Part shown: positions 11,789-21,353 of the stretch, piece after piece
Layout: each line of letters starts with the position of its first letter
Position numbering within the stretch: position 1 is the first letter of the stretch
Assembly (NCBI GenBank): GCA_022570795.1
Contig: JAKUDP010000007.1
Span: 682,001-746,000 of the forward strand
Source of the DNA: Sphaerulina vaccinii
Taxonomy: Eukaryota > Ascomycota > Dothideomycetes > Mycosphaerellales > Mycosphaerellaceae
Length of the DNA: 64,000 bases
Direction: 5' to 3'
The notes under the pieces: model-generated
Databases searched by the model: none
Told to the model about the DNA's origin: nothing
The model's input: only the letters and a program-made list of their open reading frames with translations
Position numbers and translations under genes: made by a program

Positions 11789-12456
11789 TGTATCAACTGA
11801 TCGTGTGCCCTTCCTTCTCCCACTTTCAACGTGCTTGTCGTAGTCGTTGCAACTCATTGTCGCACACTCTTCATCGTGTCGTCTTCTGTCTGGAGAACCA
11901 CACAGTTAAAGCTCGCAGTCTTCGAGATCGCGTCGTCACCATATGCCCTGTGTAGCAGCTGTGACACTTATTAATCACCACCAGGAAACGAACGCACGCG
12001 CAAAGCATCCCAGTGGGCTCAGGACGACCAAGAAGTAAAAGAGTTGGAGGACAACAATTCCTTGGCTTCTTGACAAGTTGCTGGGCGTTGTGGTCTTCAC
12101 GATTTATAGCTTAGATATCCTAGCTACTTGTACTCTAGACATCAAATAAGTGTATCAAGTGATCACGTTCTCTTCCTTTTCCGACTGTCATCGTGCGTGG
12201 TCCTTGCAGTGTCCTCGACACCCTCTTCATCCTCTTCGTCACATCGTCTTCTGTCTGCACAACCACATCAACAAAGCTCGCGGTCTTCGAGGGCGGTGAA
12301 GATCGCATCGCCAATAGGCACAGCTCTATGTACTCTGTAGCAGCTATAAGACTTGGTGACTGAGTACTTAGTGCCACCACGACACAATGACATGCGCAAA
12401 GCATCTTCTCATTCAGCAGGCGGCTTAGTATAATCAAGAAGCGAAAGAGTTGGGAC
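11789..12456. repeat. Diverged tandem duplication (two units of about 260-305 bp)
   Basis: Unit A (about 11789-12050) and unit B (about 12151-12456) are in the same orientation and share a string of anchor words in the same order: TGTATCAA.TGATC, CTCTTCATC, TCGTCTTCTGTCTG, GAACCACA/CAACCACA, AAGCTCGC.GTCTTCGAG, TGTAGCAGCT, GCGCAAAGCATC and AAGAGTTGG. They differ by many substitutions and small gaps, so the duplication is old. Neither unit has a long open frame. Confidence 0.65.
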
Positions 12457-12575
12457 CCGCACAGCAGCCGATGCACCTTGAGAGTAGCATCTCAGCCAGA
12501 TGATCTGTTCGCTAATAACGAGCAGTATGCAGTGACAGGGCGCCTGATTAATCTTGCTTGTCCGCGGGACGCTGC

Positions 12576-13802
12576 CTAGTACTGACCATCATGGGTCTGA
12601 ATCAACAAATCGACCAGCTCGTGTTCAATTGCTGGGTCAGTGATGTCGACAAAGCTTTCGCCTTCTGGAAGTCGATATCCCCTCCATTGGTGCCACGACT
12701 TGTCCTTGAACAGATACAATGTTACAGGCTTGGAGTCTTCCAAGCAACCCAGTTGTACGGCGATAAACTCATTCCGTTCGTTCTGTCGATTCCAGACATC
12801 TTCACGTAGCTTGAGTCTTCTGACACGCGTGCGAAATTGCAAGCCCTTATTACTCATTGTGTAGGAAGCGCCATGAGATGCGCCAAAGTCGAACTTCCAA
12901 ATAATATTGCTGCATCCTCTGAACAACCACGGATTGATCGCAAGTAAGTGAGGTTCGTTAGATTCGTTGTGGTGAATCCACCACGAGAAGATAGAGTCGT
13001 CGTGGGATGTCCTGATAAGCTCCTCCTGCAGACGTTTGAACGCTCTTCTTCCTTCGCCATAGAGAAGCGGCATGTTGACGCGGAGGAGGCCCATAAGGCA
13101 ATAAGCCTGGTCCTCAATTCTAGTTGTCTCGCGATGTGCAGCCCAGCTCAATTTACATGCTGTCGATGCATACCGGAATAGCCCTCGTGTAGTAAGGTAG
13201 TCGACGGCAATGCCAGTAATCTTACTGATCTCAACGCTAAGATTCCGTAAACCATATACCACAGGATGCTCTTTTGGATAGGCACTGTACACTTTGTGTC
13301 CGAGTCTTGACCACTGGTTGTTCACAAAAATAACAGCTGTAGGCGCTAGTAGTTCCTGCAAAGTCCAGCCACATTTAAACCACTCCGAGGACTCCAGCTG
13401 CCGGAGCAGTTAATCACTGATCTCATCTCTATCGGTGTGCCCTTCTTGTTCGATATTGTGATGTTCAGGCTCATACGTAACATCAGCAAGGTGAACATAA
13501 CAGATCGACGCAGCCTCGTACCAATTCCACATGGAATTAATAGCCTCAGACAGCTCAGCACTAGACTTCTTGTCGATACAGCACGTATCAATCCAAACAT
13601 AACTGGGTCCATGCTCTGCGTGCACGAACTTGCAGAAGTCGCTAACTTTCTTGTATCCAACACTGTCCTGGTTTCGACCTTTCGCGTAGTCCTTGTAGGT
13701 TATCTCGTCTGGCCCCCATCGGTGTGAGAGAATAAAGTATACAACTAGTTGTTCATCCAGGAAATCCTCGAACTTGCGAGTCTCCGTATTGATCAGACGC
13801 AT
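12576..13802 (-). pseudogene. HET-domain (heterokaryon incompatibility) protein gene with an in-frame stop
   Basis: The start is set at the ATG at 13802 because HET proteins begin MRLINTET..., although the frame is open further upstream. The HET core is clear: FILSHRWGPDEITYKDY (about 22-38), YVWIDTCCIDKKSSAELSEA, then SEWFKCGWTLQELLAP and a REDxAYCLMGLL-like block (RIEDQAYCLMGLL). The frame is interrupted at codon 131 by TAA (13412-13410), between LADV and GWTLQELLAP. The same frame continues to a second stop at 12576, 409 codons in all. A CAA-to-TAA change would explain it. An intron removing the stop is possible (a GTTACG donor and GGCAG acceptor keep frame) but the donor is poor. HET proteins trigger cell death on fusion of unlike strains. 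Adjacent decayed paralogues make a pseudogene plausible. Confidence 0.75.
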
Positions 13803-14610
13803 GTCCTCTCGCCCCAAGGTGATACCATTCGGCTGGTCTGCACCCACTACCAGAATACCAGGCCTGCGAGATGATGTGTTGTAAGGTGTGGTAATACAAG
13901 AGGACAAAGACCACAACAGCTTCGAGAATGATGAAGCTCTCCAGCCTGATCGCAGGGTCTCAATGCACAGCCCCTCCGCGGTCCGCCAATGGCACAGTAT
14001 AATTTACGCCACCACTGGCGGCCTTCAGCGTCTGAACATGTGCTAAGAAGAGGGCGGCTAAGGGATCGAAGGATGGAAGATGCCCTCATATAGCAATGGT
14101 ATGAGCGACAGAAGCAGGAAGTCGGATCCAGTGTCGCTCCATGCCGTTCAAGAGCCTTCATCTTCGTCCTCTGCGCAACTGATCAGCACCGTCCATTTTC
14201 GGCTCCATGAACATACATCACTTCCTGTGGCATATCCTGCAGTCCATGATCGAGTAGCTCTCATGAACAAGCATTCTTCCTCCAGCTTTAGCATGGACCC
14301 ATAGCTTGACGAGCAAGAGCCTGCGTACAAGCGAGAGCCGGTTGCCGAATGAGGTATGTATAACCAAGGAGTCTCCATCCGTCAACAGTCGTCCATGGTC
14401 TAGCCGTGCAGGTCGTAGGTCATCATTTTATGCTGGTGCTGCTCTAACATGCATTAAGGCTGAGCGTTCAGAAGGTCTGTAGGATCGGCCAACAGCACCC
14501 ACGCTGCTTGAGGCGATTGTTTTTGCCTTCGGGGTGGCAAATGTGCTACTTCTTTTGTAGACACTACCATTTCCTTAAAAGAGGCACGTCCGACTATCGA
14601 TTTCTCTTGT
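13803..14610. other. Intergenic region between HET gene and F-box-like array
   Basis: There is no supported gene. The HET reading frame stays open to about 13916 but the extra residues lack family similarity. Short frames elsewhere overlap each other. Nothing else was seen. Confidence 0.5.
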
Positions 14611-15200
14611 TCAAAAGTGTCCCAAGCACATAATGTTGAATCCTTCAACCAGTTCCTCGAGCTCCAACAATCCGAATGATTTTCCCTCCCTGGTCTTTAC
14701 AAATTCCTTGGTCCCATTTTGCACATCTTGTACACGGCCCATCTTGGCCCGACCCTCATCGTAGTCGTCCAATACGCTGAACACAACAGTCCCAGCATTT
14801 AGATCGCAAAGTGCCGAGAGTTGTATCGCATACACGGGCGACCGAACTGCAGTGGCTTAATCTTGATCACTCCTCTTAACTCCAGTCTCCTGAGAAACTG
14901 CACATTCGTGCCCAAGATTCCTCCGTGTAGCCAACGCTGGAAGTCCCCGAGCCCCGTACCTTTCTTATACTTCCTCGTCAGATCAACCGAGAAGATGCTG
15001 GCAGAGTAGTATCTTGGTATTGTGTCGAGGCGGAGTCGTTGGTTGACGTGGCATATAGGTGGTGGAACCGCAAGAGCACACACTGGCAGTACTCCGCCCA
15101 GTGCGAAGGTATCATCTCGCGCGTATGGTAAGTAGTCCAGAATCTGGTCGCGCAAGTCCTGTGGTAGGCCTGGTAAGCTTGCTCTTGAATAGGTAGCCAT
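14611..15200 (-). pseudogene. F-box-like array member 1, broken by a frameshift
   Basis: The first frame starts at ATG 15200 (MATYSRASLPGLPQDLRDQI), matching the other array members' F-box-like opening. It keeps ICHVNQRLRLDT and the LELRG block. It then stops early at TAA 14801-14799, right after HFAI. The homologous continuation (DLNAGTV... GKSFGLLELEELVEGF...MCLGHF) is intact in another frame down to 14611. Paralogues read RWFAILLDLRAG here, so a small deletion near 14800-14806 best explains the break. The upstream spacer carries the MITE-like insertion at 15271-15413. F-box proteins recruit substrates to SCF ubiquitin ligases; for this family that role is only inferred. Confidence 0.8.
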
Positions 15201-15270
15201 GATGTTGTTGCTCGAGGTGATGTTGGTGGCAGCTATCCTGAGCTTGGAAGTGACGAAGAGGCGTTATGTA

Positions 15271-15413
15271 ACGTGTCCCACAGTGAAGTCGATAACTCAG
15301 GCAGTCGGTAGCGTAGCTTGAACGGGCTCCTATTCGTCGGAGTCGACCCGTTCAAAGTTGGCCCGTATGGCGCTACCGACTACCTGACTTACCGACTTCA
15401 CCGTGGAACACAT
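15271..15413. mobile_element. MITE-like hairpin with TA target duplication (Tc1/mariner type)
   Basis: The left arm (from 15271, ACGTGTCCCACAGTGAAGTC) matches the reverse complement of the right arm (ATGTGTTCCACGGTGAAGTC, ending 15413). The arms continue inward through a shared GTCGGTAGCG and GAACGGG for over 50 bp each. TA flanks both sides (15269-15270 and 15414-15415). Other spacers of the array contain the matching unfilled site (GTTATGTAAGCATGC near 16784-16798; GTTAGGTAAGCATGC near 16105-16119). The size, TA duplication and lack of coding capacity fit a non-autonomous Tc1/mariner-type element. Confidence 0.7.
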
Positions 15414-15458
15414 TAAGCATAACTTAGAGCCTGGCCTGGTACCCTGGGTATGCTCTGG

Positions 15459-16022
15459 TCAAAAGTCTCCTACACACATGCCCTGAAAGCCTTCGACTAG
15501 TTCTTCGATCTCCAACATCCCGAATGGCTTCCCTTCTCTGCCCTTGACCAGAGCGTGAAATGCATCTTGCAGCTCTTGCACAGGAGTAAGAAGCATGAAA
15601 TTCGGATCTTCATCGGGATGCTTCGATTTCATGACACCTGCGCGAAGGTCCAAGAGAATCGCAAACCATCTCTTCTGGACCATGTGTCCGAAAGGAATTC
15701 TGACGCAGCCTTGGAGCTCGAGGTGGCGGATGTGCTGCACATTTGACTTGACTATATCGTGAAGCCATTGCTTGATAGTATAGCTTGGATGTCCGCTGCC
15801 ATCATCGAATATATGGAAAGTGTTGAGTGTATAGAACTTCGCAAGAGTCTCATCGCGCAACTGCTGATTCACACCGCATATCGCTGGAGGATAGGCTGGA
15901 GGGTTTGAACATGCCCAGAACTGGTTGCTCAGACTGTTCGGCTTCACGATAATGTAGTCCAGGATCTGGTCGCGTAGTTCTTGAGGGAGACCGAGGAGAC
16001 TGGCTCTTGGATGGGCACTCAT
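15459..16022 (-). CDS. F-box-like array member 2 (apparently intact)
   Basis: A single exon of 187 residues. The ATG at 16022 (MSAHPRASLLGLPQELRDQI) is chosen because it aligns with the starts of the other three members; an open frame continues upstream. After the F-box-like helix pair (about 8-24) comes the family block ICGVNQQLRDETLAKFYTLN (about 53-72), a WLHDIV segment, the LELQG strand, RWFAILLDLRAG, and the C-terminal GKPFGMLEIEELVEGF...CVGDF. It lies 84 bp downstream of member 3's stop. It has no transmembrane or signal segment. It resembles the Dothideomycete-expanded F-box-like/2EXR-like proteins; the function is unknown. Confidence 0.75.
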   Translation of the reverse strand: MSAHPRASLLGLPQELRDQILDYIIVKPNSLSNQFWACSNPPAYPPAICGVNQQLRDETLAKFYTLNTFHIFDDGSGHPSYTIKQWLHDIVKSNVQHIRHLELQGCVRIPFGHMVQKRWFAILLDLRAGVMKSKHPDEDPNFMLLTPVQELQDAFHALVKGREGKPFGMLEIEELVEGFQGMCVGDF

Positions 16023-16106
16023 CGTGGTCCGATTTTGGTGTGCTTGGTGGTTCATGTTGCCGACATGGGAGCTTTCGAGCTTGGAAGTGGGATGTCCAAA
16101 GGAGCG

Positions 16107-16709
16107 TTAGGTAAGCATGCATGCTCTCCCAACGACTTCTTCAAGTTTGATCACACTGAAGCCCTTCCCTTCTCTCATCTCTACAAGCTGCCTGAAAGCA
16201 AGCTGCAAGTCTCGTGCCGACGCAATTGTTGCCACATCACTCTTCTCGATATCAGTCTCACCATTGATCTTCATAATGCCATCACGAAGATCGAACCAAA
16301 CCTGCACGGACCGTTTCTGACTCATATGGCCAGGAGGAATCGACAGCCGCCCCAAAAGGTCAAGATACCTCAAATACCGTATATTCTTGCCCATGCTTCG
16401 AAACCAACACCGAAAGCTCGCTTCGCCTCCAGGGGCCTTTTGATATACATTAACCCAGAAGGTGTTCTGAGAGTAGAATTTCGGAAGGCTCTTCTGTCGT
16501 AGTTGTTGGTTCACTTGACATATGGCCGGAGGATGGGACGAGCTGTCTTCTTCCTCATGATACGTTCGTGCGGCTTCCAAGTGATCTGCATCTGCCCACG
16601 GTTTGTATAGTGTCCACAAGTTTGTATGTTTGAGAGTTATGTAGTCCAGGATTTGGTCGCGGAGTTCTCGCGGGAGGACCAGTAAGCTTGCTCTTGGGTA
16701 TGTTGCCAT
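16107..16709 (-). CDS. F-box-like array member 3 (C-terminus runs into the spacer)
   Basis: A single exon of 200 residues from ATG 16709 (MATYPRASLLVLPRELRDQI). It keeps ICQVNQQLRQKSLPKFYSQN and a shortened C-terminal block GKGFSVIKLEEVVG. The last residues (RACMLT) are not the family ending. They are encoded by the conserved spacer sequence GCATGCATGCTTACCTAACG, whose TAA becomes the stop. In member 4 the same spacer words lie after the stop codon. Member 3 has therefore lost its native last ~12 residues by a deletion or frameshift. An insert rich in acidic residues and histidine (about residues 45-60) is unique to this copy. It may be a decaying or recently altered paralogue. Confidence 0.65.
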   Translation of the reverse strand: MATYPRASLLVLPRELRDQILDYITLKHTNLWTLYKPWADADHLEAARTYHEEEDSSSHPPAICQVNQQLRQKSLPKFYSQNTFWVNVYQKAPGGEASFRCWFRSMGKNIRYLRYLDLLGRLSIPPGHMSQKRSVQVWFDLRDGIMKINGETDIEKSDVATIASARDLQLAFRQLVEMREGKGFSVIKLEEVVGRACMLT

Positions 16710-16810
16710 TTGTGATCCGGGTCGAGTTGATGTTTCTGACTGCATGTGTGAGCTCTCGAGCTTGGAAGTGGCATGACCATGAAGCGTTATGTAAGCATGC
16801 ATGCATACTC

Positions 16811-17371
16811 TCATATCCAAAGACAGAGCTCATGAAACTCCTCACCAAGTTCTTCAAATTCCCGCATTCCATACGGTCGGCCCTTTCGACTCTCCACAAG
16901 CTCCTCGAACAAAGCTGCCAAATCCTTCATACAACGGAGCTCCGCGTTTTGGTCACCATTAACAAGCTTCATCCTCCCTTCCCTCAAATCAAAAAGAGCC
17001 ACAATCCATCTCTTCTGAGTCCAACGACGTCCAAGCTTTACCCACCCGCATATCTCAAACCGCTGAATATGTTGTACACTGAGATACACGTCGTGGAGCC
17101 AGTTCATGAACTCATCATATACGCTGGGATCTGCGCGGATCCGGAAAGTATTTTGAGAGTAAAATGTTATCAGAGTCTCATTTCGGAGTTGTTGATTCAC
17201 GCGACAGATTGATGGAGTCCTTGCTGTTTGTGTCTGTGTTTTGTGAGGGTCGTGCCATTGAAGATCACGAGCGCTTAAGCTGAAAGGCTGCAGGATTATC
17301 AGATGGTCCAGGATCTGGTCGCGTAACTCTTGTGGAAGCCCCAGCAGACTTGCTTGCGGATGGAGTGTCAT
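16811..17371 (-). CDS. F-box-like array member 4 (apparently intact)
   Basis: A single exon of 186 residues from ATG 17371 (MTLHPQASLLGLPQELRDQI). It shows the same order of blocks as the other members: F-box-like opening, ICRVNQQLRNETLITFYSQN, WLHDVYLSVQHI, RWIVALFDLREG, and GRPYGMREFEELGEEFHELC at the C-terminus. It stops just before the spacer motif TATGCATGCATGC. It is the first gene of the array and lies 158 bp from, and divergent to, the eIF3k gene. It is probably closest to the founder arrangement because its ends are intact. The function is unknown; substrate recognition for ubiquitination is a family-based guess. Confidence 0.75.
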   Translation of the reverse strand: MTLHPQASLLGLPQELRDQILDHLIILQPFSLSARDLQWHDPHKTQTQTARTPSICRVNQQLRNETLITFYSQNTFRIRADPSVYDEFMNWLHDVYLSVQHIQRFEICGWVKLGRRWTQKRWIVALFDLREGRMKLVNGDQNAELRCMKDLAALFEELVESRKGRPYGMREFEELGEEFHELCLWI

Positions 17372-17529
17372 TGTTGTGTGATGTCTCGTTGATGTTGATC
17401 GAGTTTGAATATGGGAAGGAAGGAGATGCTGACATAAGGCAGAGCGGGTCCAACCGAAGCACTGCAGAATTTCGCCCTCTTTCTATTCGCGACGACAACA
17501 GGAACTCTTCCACTACAACCACCGCAGTT

Positions 17530-18477
17530 ATGGGCGTCGCATTTGACTACTACCCGGATCGGCCGGAGAACATTGACACCATCCTGAATGGCCTCGACCG
17601 CTACAACCCGGAGACGACGGGCGTGTTCCAGGACTATGTGGCTTCACAATGCGAGAACCAGCTCTACGACAGCTACGCGAACCTGGCTCTGCTGAAATTG
17701 TGAGTCCATACCATCCTTTATGTTATGATAGGGGAGGGGAGAATGTCATTATGATGAATAAACCGTAAAACGTTTCCTATTACTTGAGCCTGGAAGGGCG
17801 CTGAAAAGTAAATGTATTAGCTCTAACTGATCGGACTTCTCCTCTCCCTCTACACATGCACACAGCAATGTACAGAAGAGAAAGAGATAACCTGCTAACA
17901 TGACTTGTCTGTCACCAGATACCAGTTCAACCCACACCTCGCCCGCGACGAGACCATCACCAACATCCTCGTCAAGGCACTCACAGTCTTCCCTTCACCA
18001 GACTACAGCCTGTGCCTCTCACTCCTCCCACCACACGTCTTACAAAAGACCGAAAAGTCAGGACCTCCAACATCAGGCTCGCTCACCGAGATTGTACAAC
18101 ATCTCGGTCTCCTTCACACACAACTCAACAACGCACAATATTCGCAATTCTGGGAGACATTATCAGACGATGACACATACGCCGACTTGACTGCTGATGT
18201 CGCTGGCTTCGAAGACACCATGCGTGTTAGGATCGCCGTGGTTGTCTCACAGTGCATGCAAGAAGTCGGACGCGAAGTTCTGGAGTCGTGGTTGAACCTT
18301 GATGGAGGCAAATTTGAAGGCTTCATCAAGGATGTCTGTGGATGGAATATTGAAGGTGATGTAGTCAAGGTGCCATTGAACAAGGAGAATGAGGCGAGGA
18401 GTGTGGTGCAGCGCGAGACTGTCAAGTTTGATCAGTTCTCGAGGATGATTAAGAGGGCGTATGAGCAGCCTGCATAG
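17530..18477 (+). CDS. Translation initiation factor eIF3 subunit K (eIF3k)
   Basis: Two exons, 17530..17699 and 17919..18477, encode 242 residues. The 219-nt intron has a GTGAGT donor, a TGCTAACA branch and a CACCAG acceptor, and splits the L codon in LALLKL-YQFNP. That junction, the start RPENIDTILNGLDRYNPETT, and the later PCI/winged-helix part (VVVSQCMQEVGREVLESWLN and a C-terminal VQRETVKFDQFSRMI) match eIF3k, which is 218 residues in human and somewhat longer in fungi. The product is a non-core subunit of eIF3, which binds the 40S ribosome during initiation in the cytoplasm. An open frame extends upstream of the ATG but lacks similarity. It shares a 158-bp divergent promoter with array member 4. 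Confidence 0.93.
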
Positions 18478-19157
18478 ATCTGGCCCGCAAGAGCAGATGA
18501 CGAGAGGAGATGGAGCATGTTGCATTCCCAAGACATGGGCAGCGAGGCGTTCAGGAATGGGAAAATGAGTGGATCAATACCAGATCTGGCATGATCTGAT
18601 GCTACGAAGATGATGGTCGCTGACACAGTTCTAGATTATGAGCTAAAGCGACAAATGAACGAGACTAGCCTATTGTTGGCTATGTGAAAGACCACATGTA
18701 CACTTCACACTGCGATACCACCATCTCTACCTGACTCACTTTCGAGCACAAAGCCGACGAAATCTTGGCACGTCCAGTTCACGTCGGACCGTGTAGCCGG
18801 CGACCTGCATCTATCGGACTACTACACCGCACACATATCTATGCACATCGCATGGCTGCCATTACACACCGGCAAGTATAGCGACAGTCGCTCTACAGCA
18901 GCGATGTGGCGCACAAGCACGTGGAAGATCTCGAAACTAGACCGAAAGTCGTAAGCCATCCTTTGAGCTCTACAATGCTACTGGTTAACCTGAAGCTTCT
19001 AGCCGCTGCGGAGAACCAAGGTTATCCATATGGATATGTACTTATCAACTTATCAACTGCCCTGCAAACCCGAGTGCCTGTAGGTAGTGTTTGTACGACC
19101 TCGCTAATCTCGTTGACCTACTTCGATTGATTGACTGGCTTCACCTTGTTCACCAAT
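18478..19157. other. Intergenic region (eIF3k 3' flank and monooxygenase promoter)
   Basis: About 680 bp with no supported open frame. Presumed promoter of the monooxygenase at 19158. No other structure was seen. Confidence 0.5.
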
Positions 19158-20968
19158 ATGGGCAGCATCGAAGAACCAACAGTACCAGACTACGATGTCT
19201 TGATCATCGGAGCAGGTCTGAGTGGTATCTTCTCGTTACATCGCATGCGAGGCCTTGGCTTGAAAGCTAAGGTATTGGAGAATGGGTCTAGTGAGGGTGG
19301 GACTTGGTACTGGTATGTCTTCATCCCATTCCTTGACCACATGCAAAGTCAATCATCACTAAAACATCACAAGGAACCGCTACCCTGGCTGTATGTGGAT
19401 AGATCATGAATCGATGGTCGCTCTCCTGATGTTGACACTCTACTAGGCAGATTCGATTCAGAAAGTTACACATACCACTTCACATTCGACCAAGAAGTCC
19501 TAGATGAATGGAACTGGACAGAACACTTCGCTCCTCAACCCGAAACCCTTCGCTATGCTGAATTCCTCACCAAGAAGTTCGATCTGAAAAGAGACATGCA
19601 ATTCGACACAAAAGTCACTTCCGCACATTGGCAGAATGATTCGAGGACCTGGCTCCTGACCGATGCAAACAAGCAGACCTACTCCTCACGTTTTCTGATA
19701 ACAGCAATGGGCATCCTCAATGATCCAACTCTTCCGAACATACCTGGTGTTGAGACTTTCGAAGGTGAAGCCTTCCACACGTCTCGCTGGCCCGCAGAAT
19801 GGAACGTAGACAACAAACGCGTCGGTATAATCGGAACAGGAGCCACAGCAATACAAATCATCCCCGAACTCGTCAAACTTCCTCTCAAACATCTGACAGT
19901 CTTTCAACGAACCGCCAATTGGTCTGCGCCTTTACGAAATGATAAGATCTCCCCAGAAGAAATGATTGAACTTCGAAAGCAGTATCCAGCAATCCACAAA
20001 GCCTGCTCAGACTCCGGTGCTGGGTTTAGATTCATGCTCGACCAACGGAAAACACTTTCTGTTCCGGAAGATGAAAGGAAGGCATTCTGGGAGGAATTGT
20101 ACACTCAACGCGGTTTCGCGAAATGGCTTGGATCCTTCGCAGATCATCTCACAGATCGTGAAGCGAATAAGCTGTATAGTGATTTCCATGCTGAGAAAAT
20201 CCGCCAAAGAGTACAAGATCCTGTTGTGGCGGAGAAGCTGATTCCGAAGAATCATGGATTCGGTACGAGAAGAGTGCCTCTCGAGACGAATTACTTCGAC
20301 GTGTATAACCTGCCTAATGTCAGGCTTGTGGACGCTACAGCTGATAGTCCGATCAAGGAGATAGTGGAGAAAGGTGTTGTACTGGAGAGTGGGGACCTCA
20401 TCGAACTGGACTTGCTCATCTACGCAACTGGCTTCGACGCCATTACAGGCGCTCTCACTCGTGGAATTGACATTCGTGGAATCGACAACTTATCAGCATC
20501 AAAGAAATGGGAAAATGGAATCGAAACGTTCTTGGGTCTGTTCGTGAAGGGCTTTCCGAATATGGCTATGATCATGGTAAGCGAATCTATGTTAAGGCAC
20601 ATGTACTGTGTGTGAGGCACTCGCTGACGCTCTCGTAGGGCCCTCATCAAGCATTCGGAAACATCCCTCGCAGTATCGAATTCGCCGTCGAAAGTGTTAC
20701 TCGCTTCATGAAACACTGCAAGGAGCATAACATAACTTATGCGGAAGCGAAGGACGAATCAGTAGATCGCTGGACAGCTCATGTTTATGAGAAATCCAAA
20801 GGCTTGCTTGCGAACGAAGTCGACGGCTGGTTAACAGGCGTGAACAAGAATATCAAAGAGAAACAAACGAGAAGTATTGTGAGATATAGTGGAACAGGAC
20901 CAATGTATCGTGCTGCTGTTAACGATGTAGCGGACAGGAATTGGGAGGATTTGGTTCTGAAGACATGA
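19158..20968 (+). CDS. Flavin monooxygenase of the Baeyer-Villiger type
   Basis: Four coding exons: 19158..19312, a 17-nt microexon 19374..19390, 19447..20576 and 20639..20968, giving 543 residues. The microexon supplies WNRYPGC, restoring the family sequence GGTWYWNRYPG.RFDSES; without it the frame fails. Motifs seen are the FAD Rossmann fold IIGAGLSG (16-23), the Baeyer-Villiger fingerprint FEGEAFHTSRWP (162-173), the NADPH-binding IIGTGATAIQ (about 183-192), YATGFDA, and the C-terminal GPHQAFGNIPRSIE. The enzyme uses NADPH and oxygen to insert oxygen next to a ketone or oxidise a soft nucleophile; the substrate is unknown. The last intron falls just before GPHQ. No biosynthetic backbone gene is nearby, so a catabolic or detoxifying role is as likely as a secondary-metabolite one. 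Confidence 0.93.
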
Positions 20969-21353
20969 ATACGGAACAAAAGAGTGCAAAAACAACCGCC
21001 CAAGCCCTAAGACTCGCATCAAGATATTCTCCCGGCTGACGGTTTGATATCGTCGACTGTCAGGAATCAATAACTTCTATGTCAAGCACTCGTTGAACGA
21101 GCGTCTTACTGCTATACCACTGTACCATCAGCGGTTGTTAGTAATCAGCTTTGCCCGATCATGCATATAAGGTTACGGTTCCTGCTAGCAAGGTGACTTG
21201 AGCATTCACCCGGTCGAGATCGTTGGGTGAAGTGGAATCACTTGGGATGTCTCTGTTGGCTTCGGGAGACTGCACAGCTGTGAGTACAATCAGGGTGAGA
21301 TTCAAAACATCTGACGCTTATGGAGAGAGCTTCTGTCTATAATGATGACTGCT
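20969..21353. other. Convergent 3' intergenic region
   Basis: 385 bp between the ends of the monooxygenase and the cysteine-rich membrane protein gene. No gene or repeat was seen. Confidence 0.5.

Noticed and set aside
13436..13500. An intron hiding the HET stop codon, with the good-looking donor GTATGA.
   Set aside because: That donor joins to the GGCAG acceptor in the wrong frame. Only a weak GTTACG donor keeps frame, so a nonsense change is preferred but not proven.
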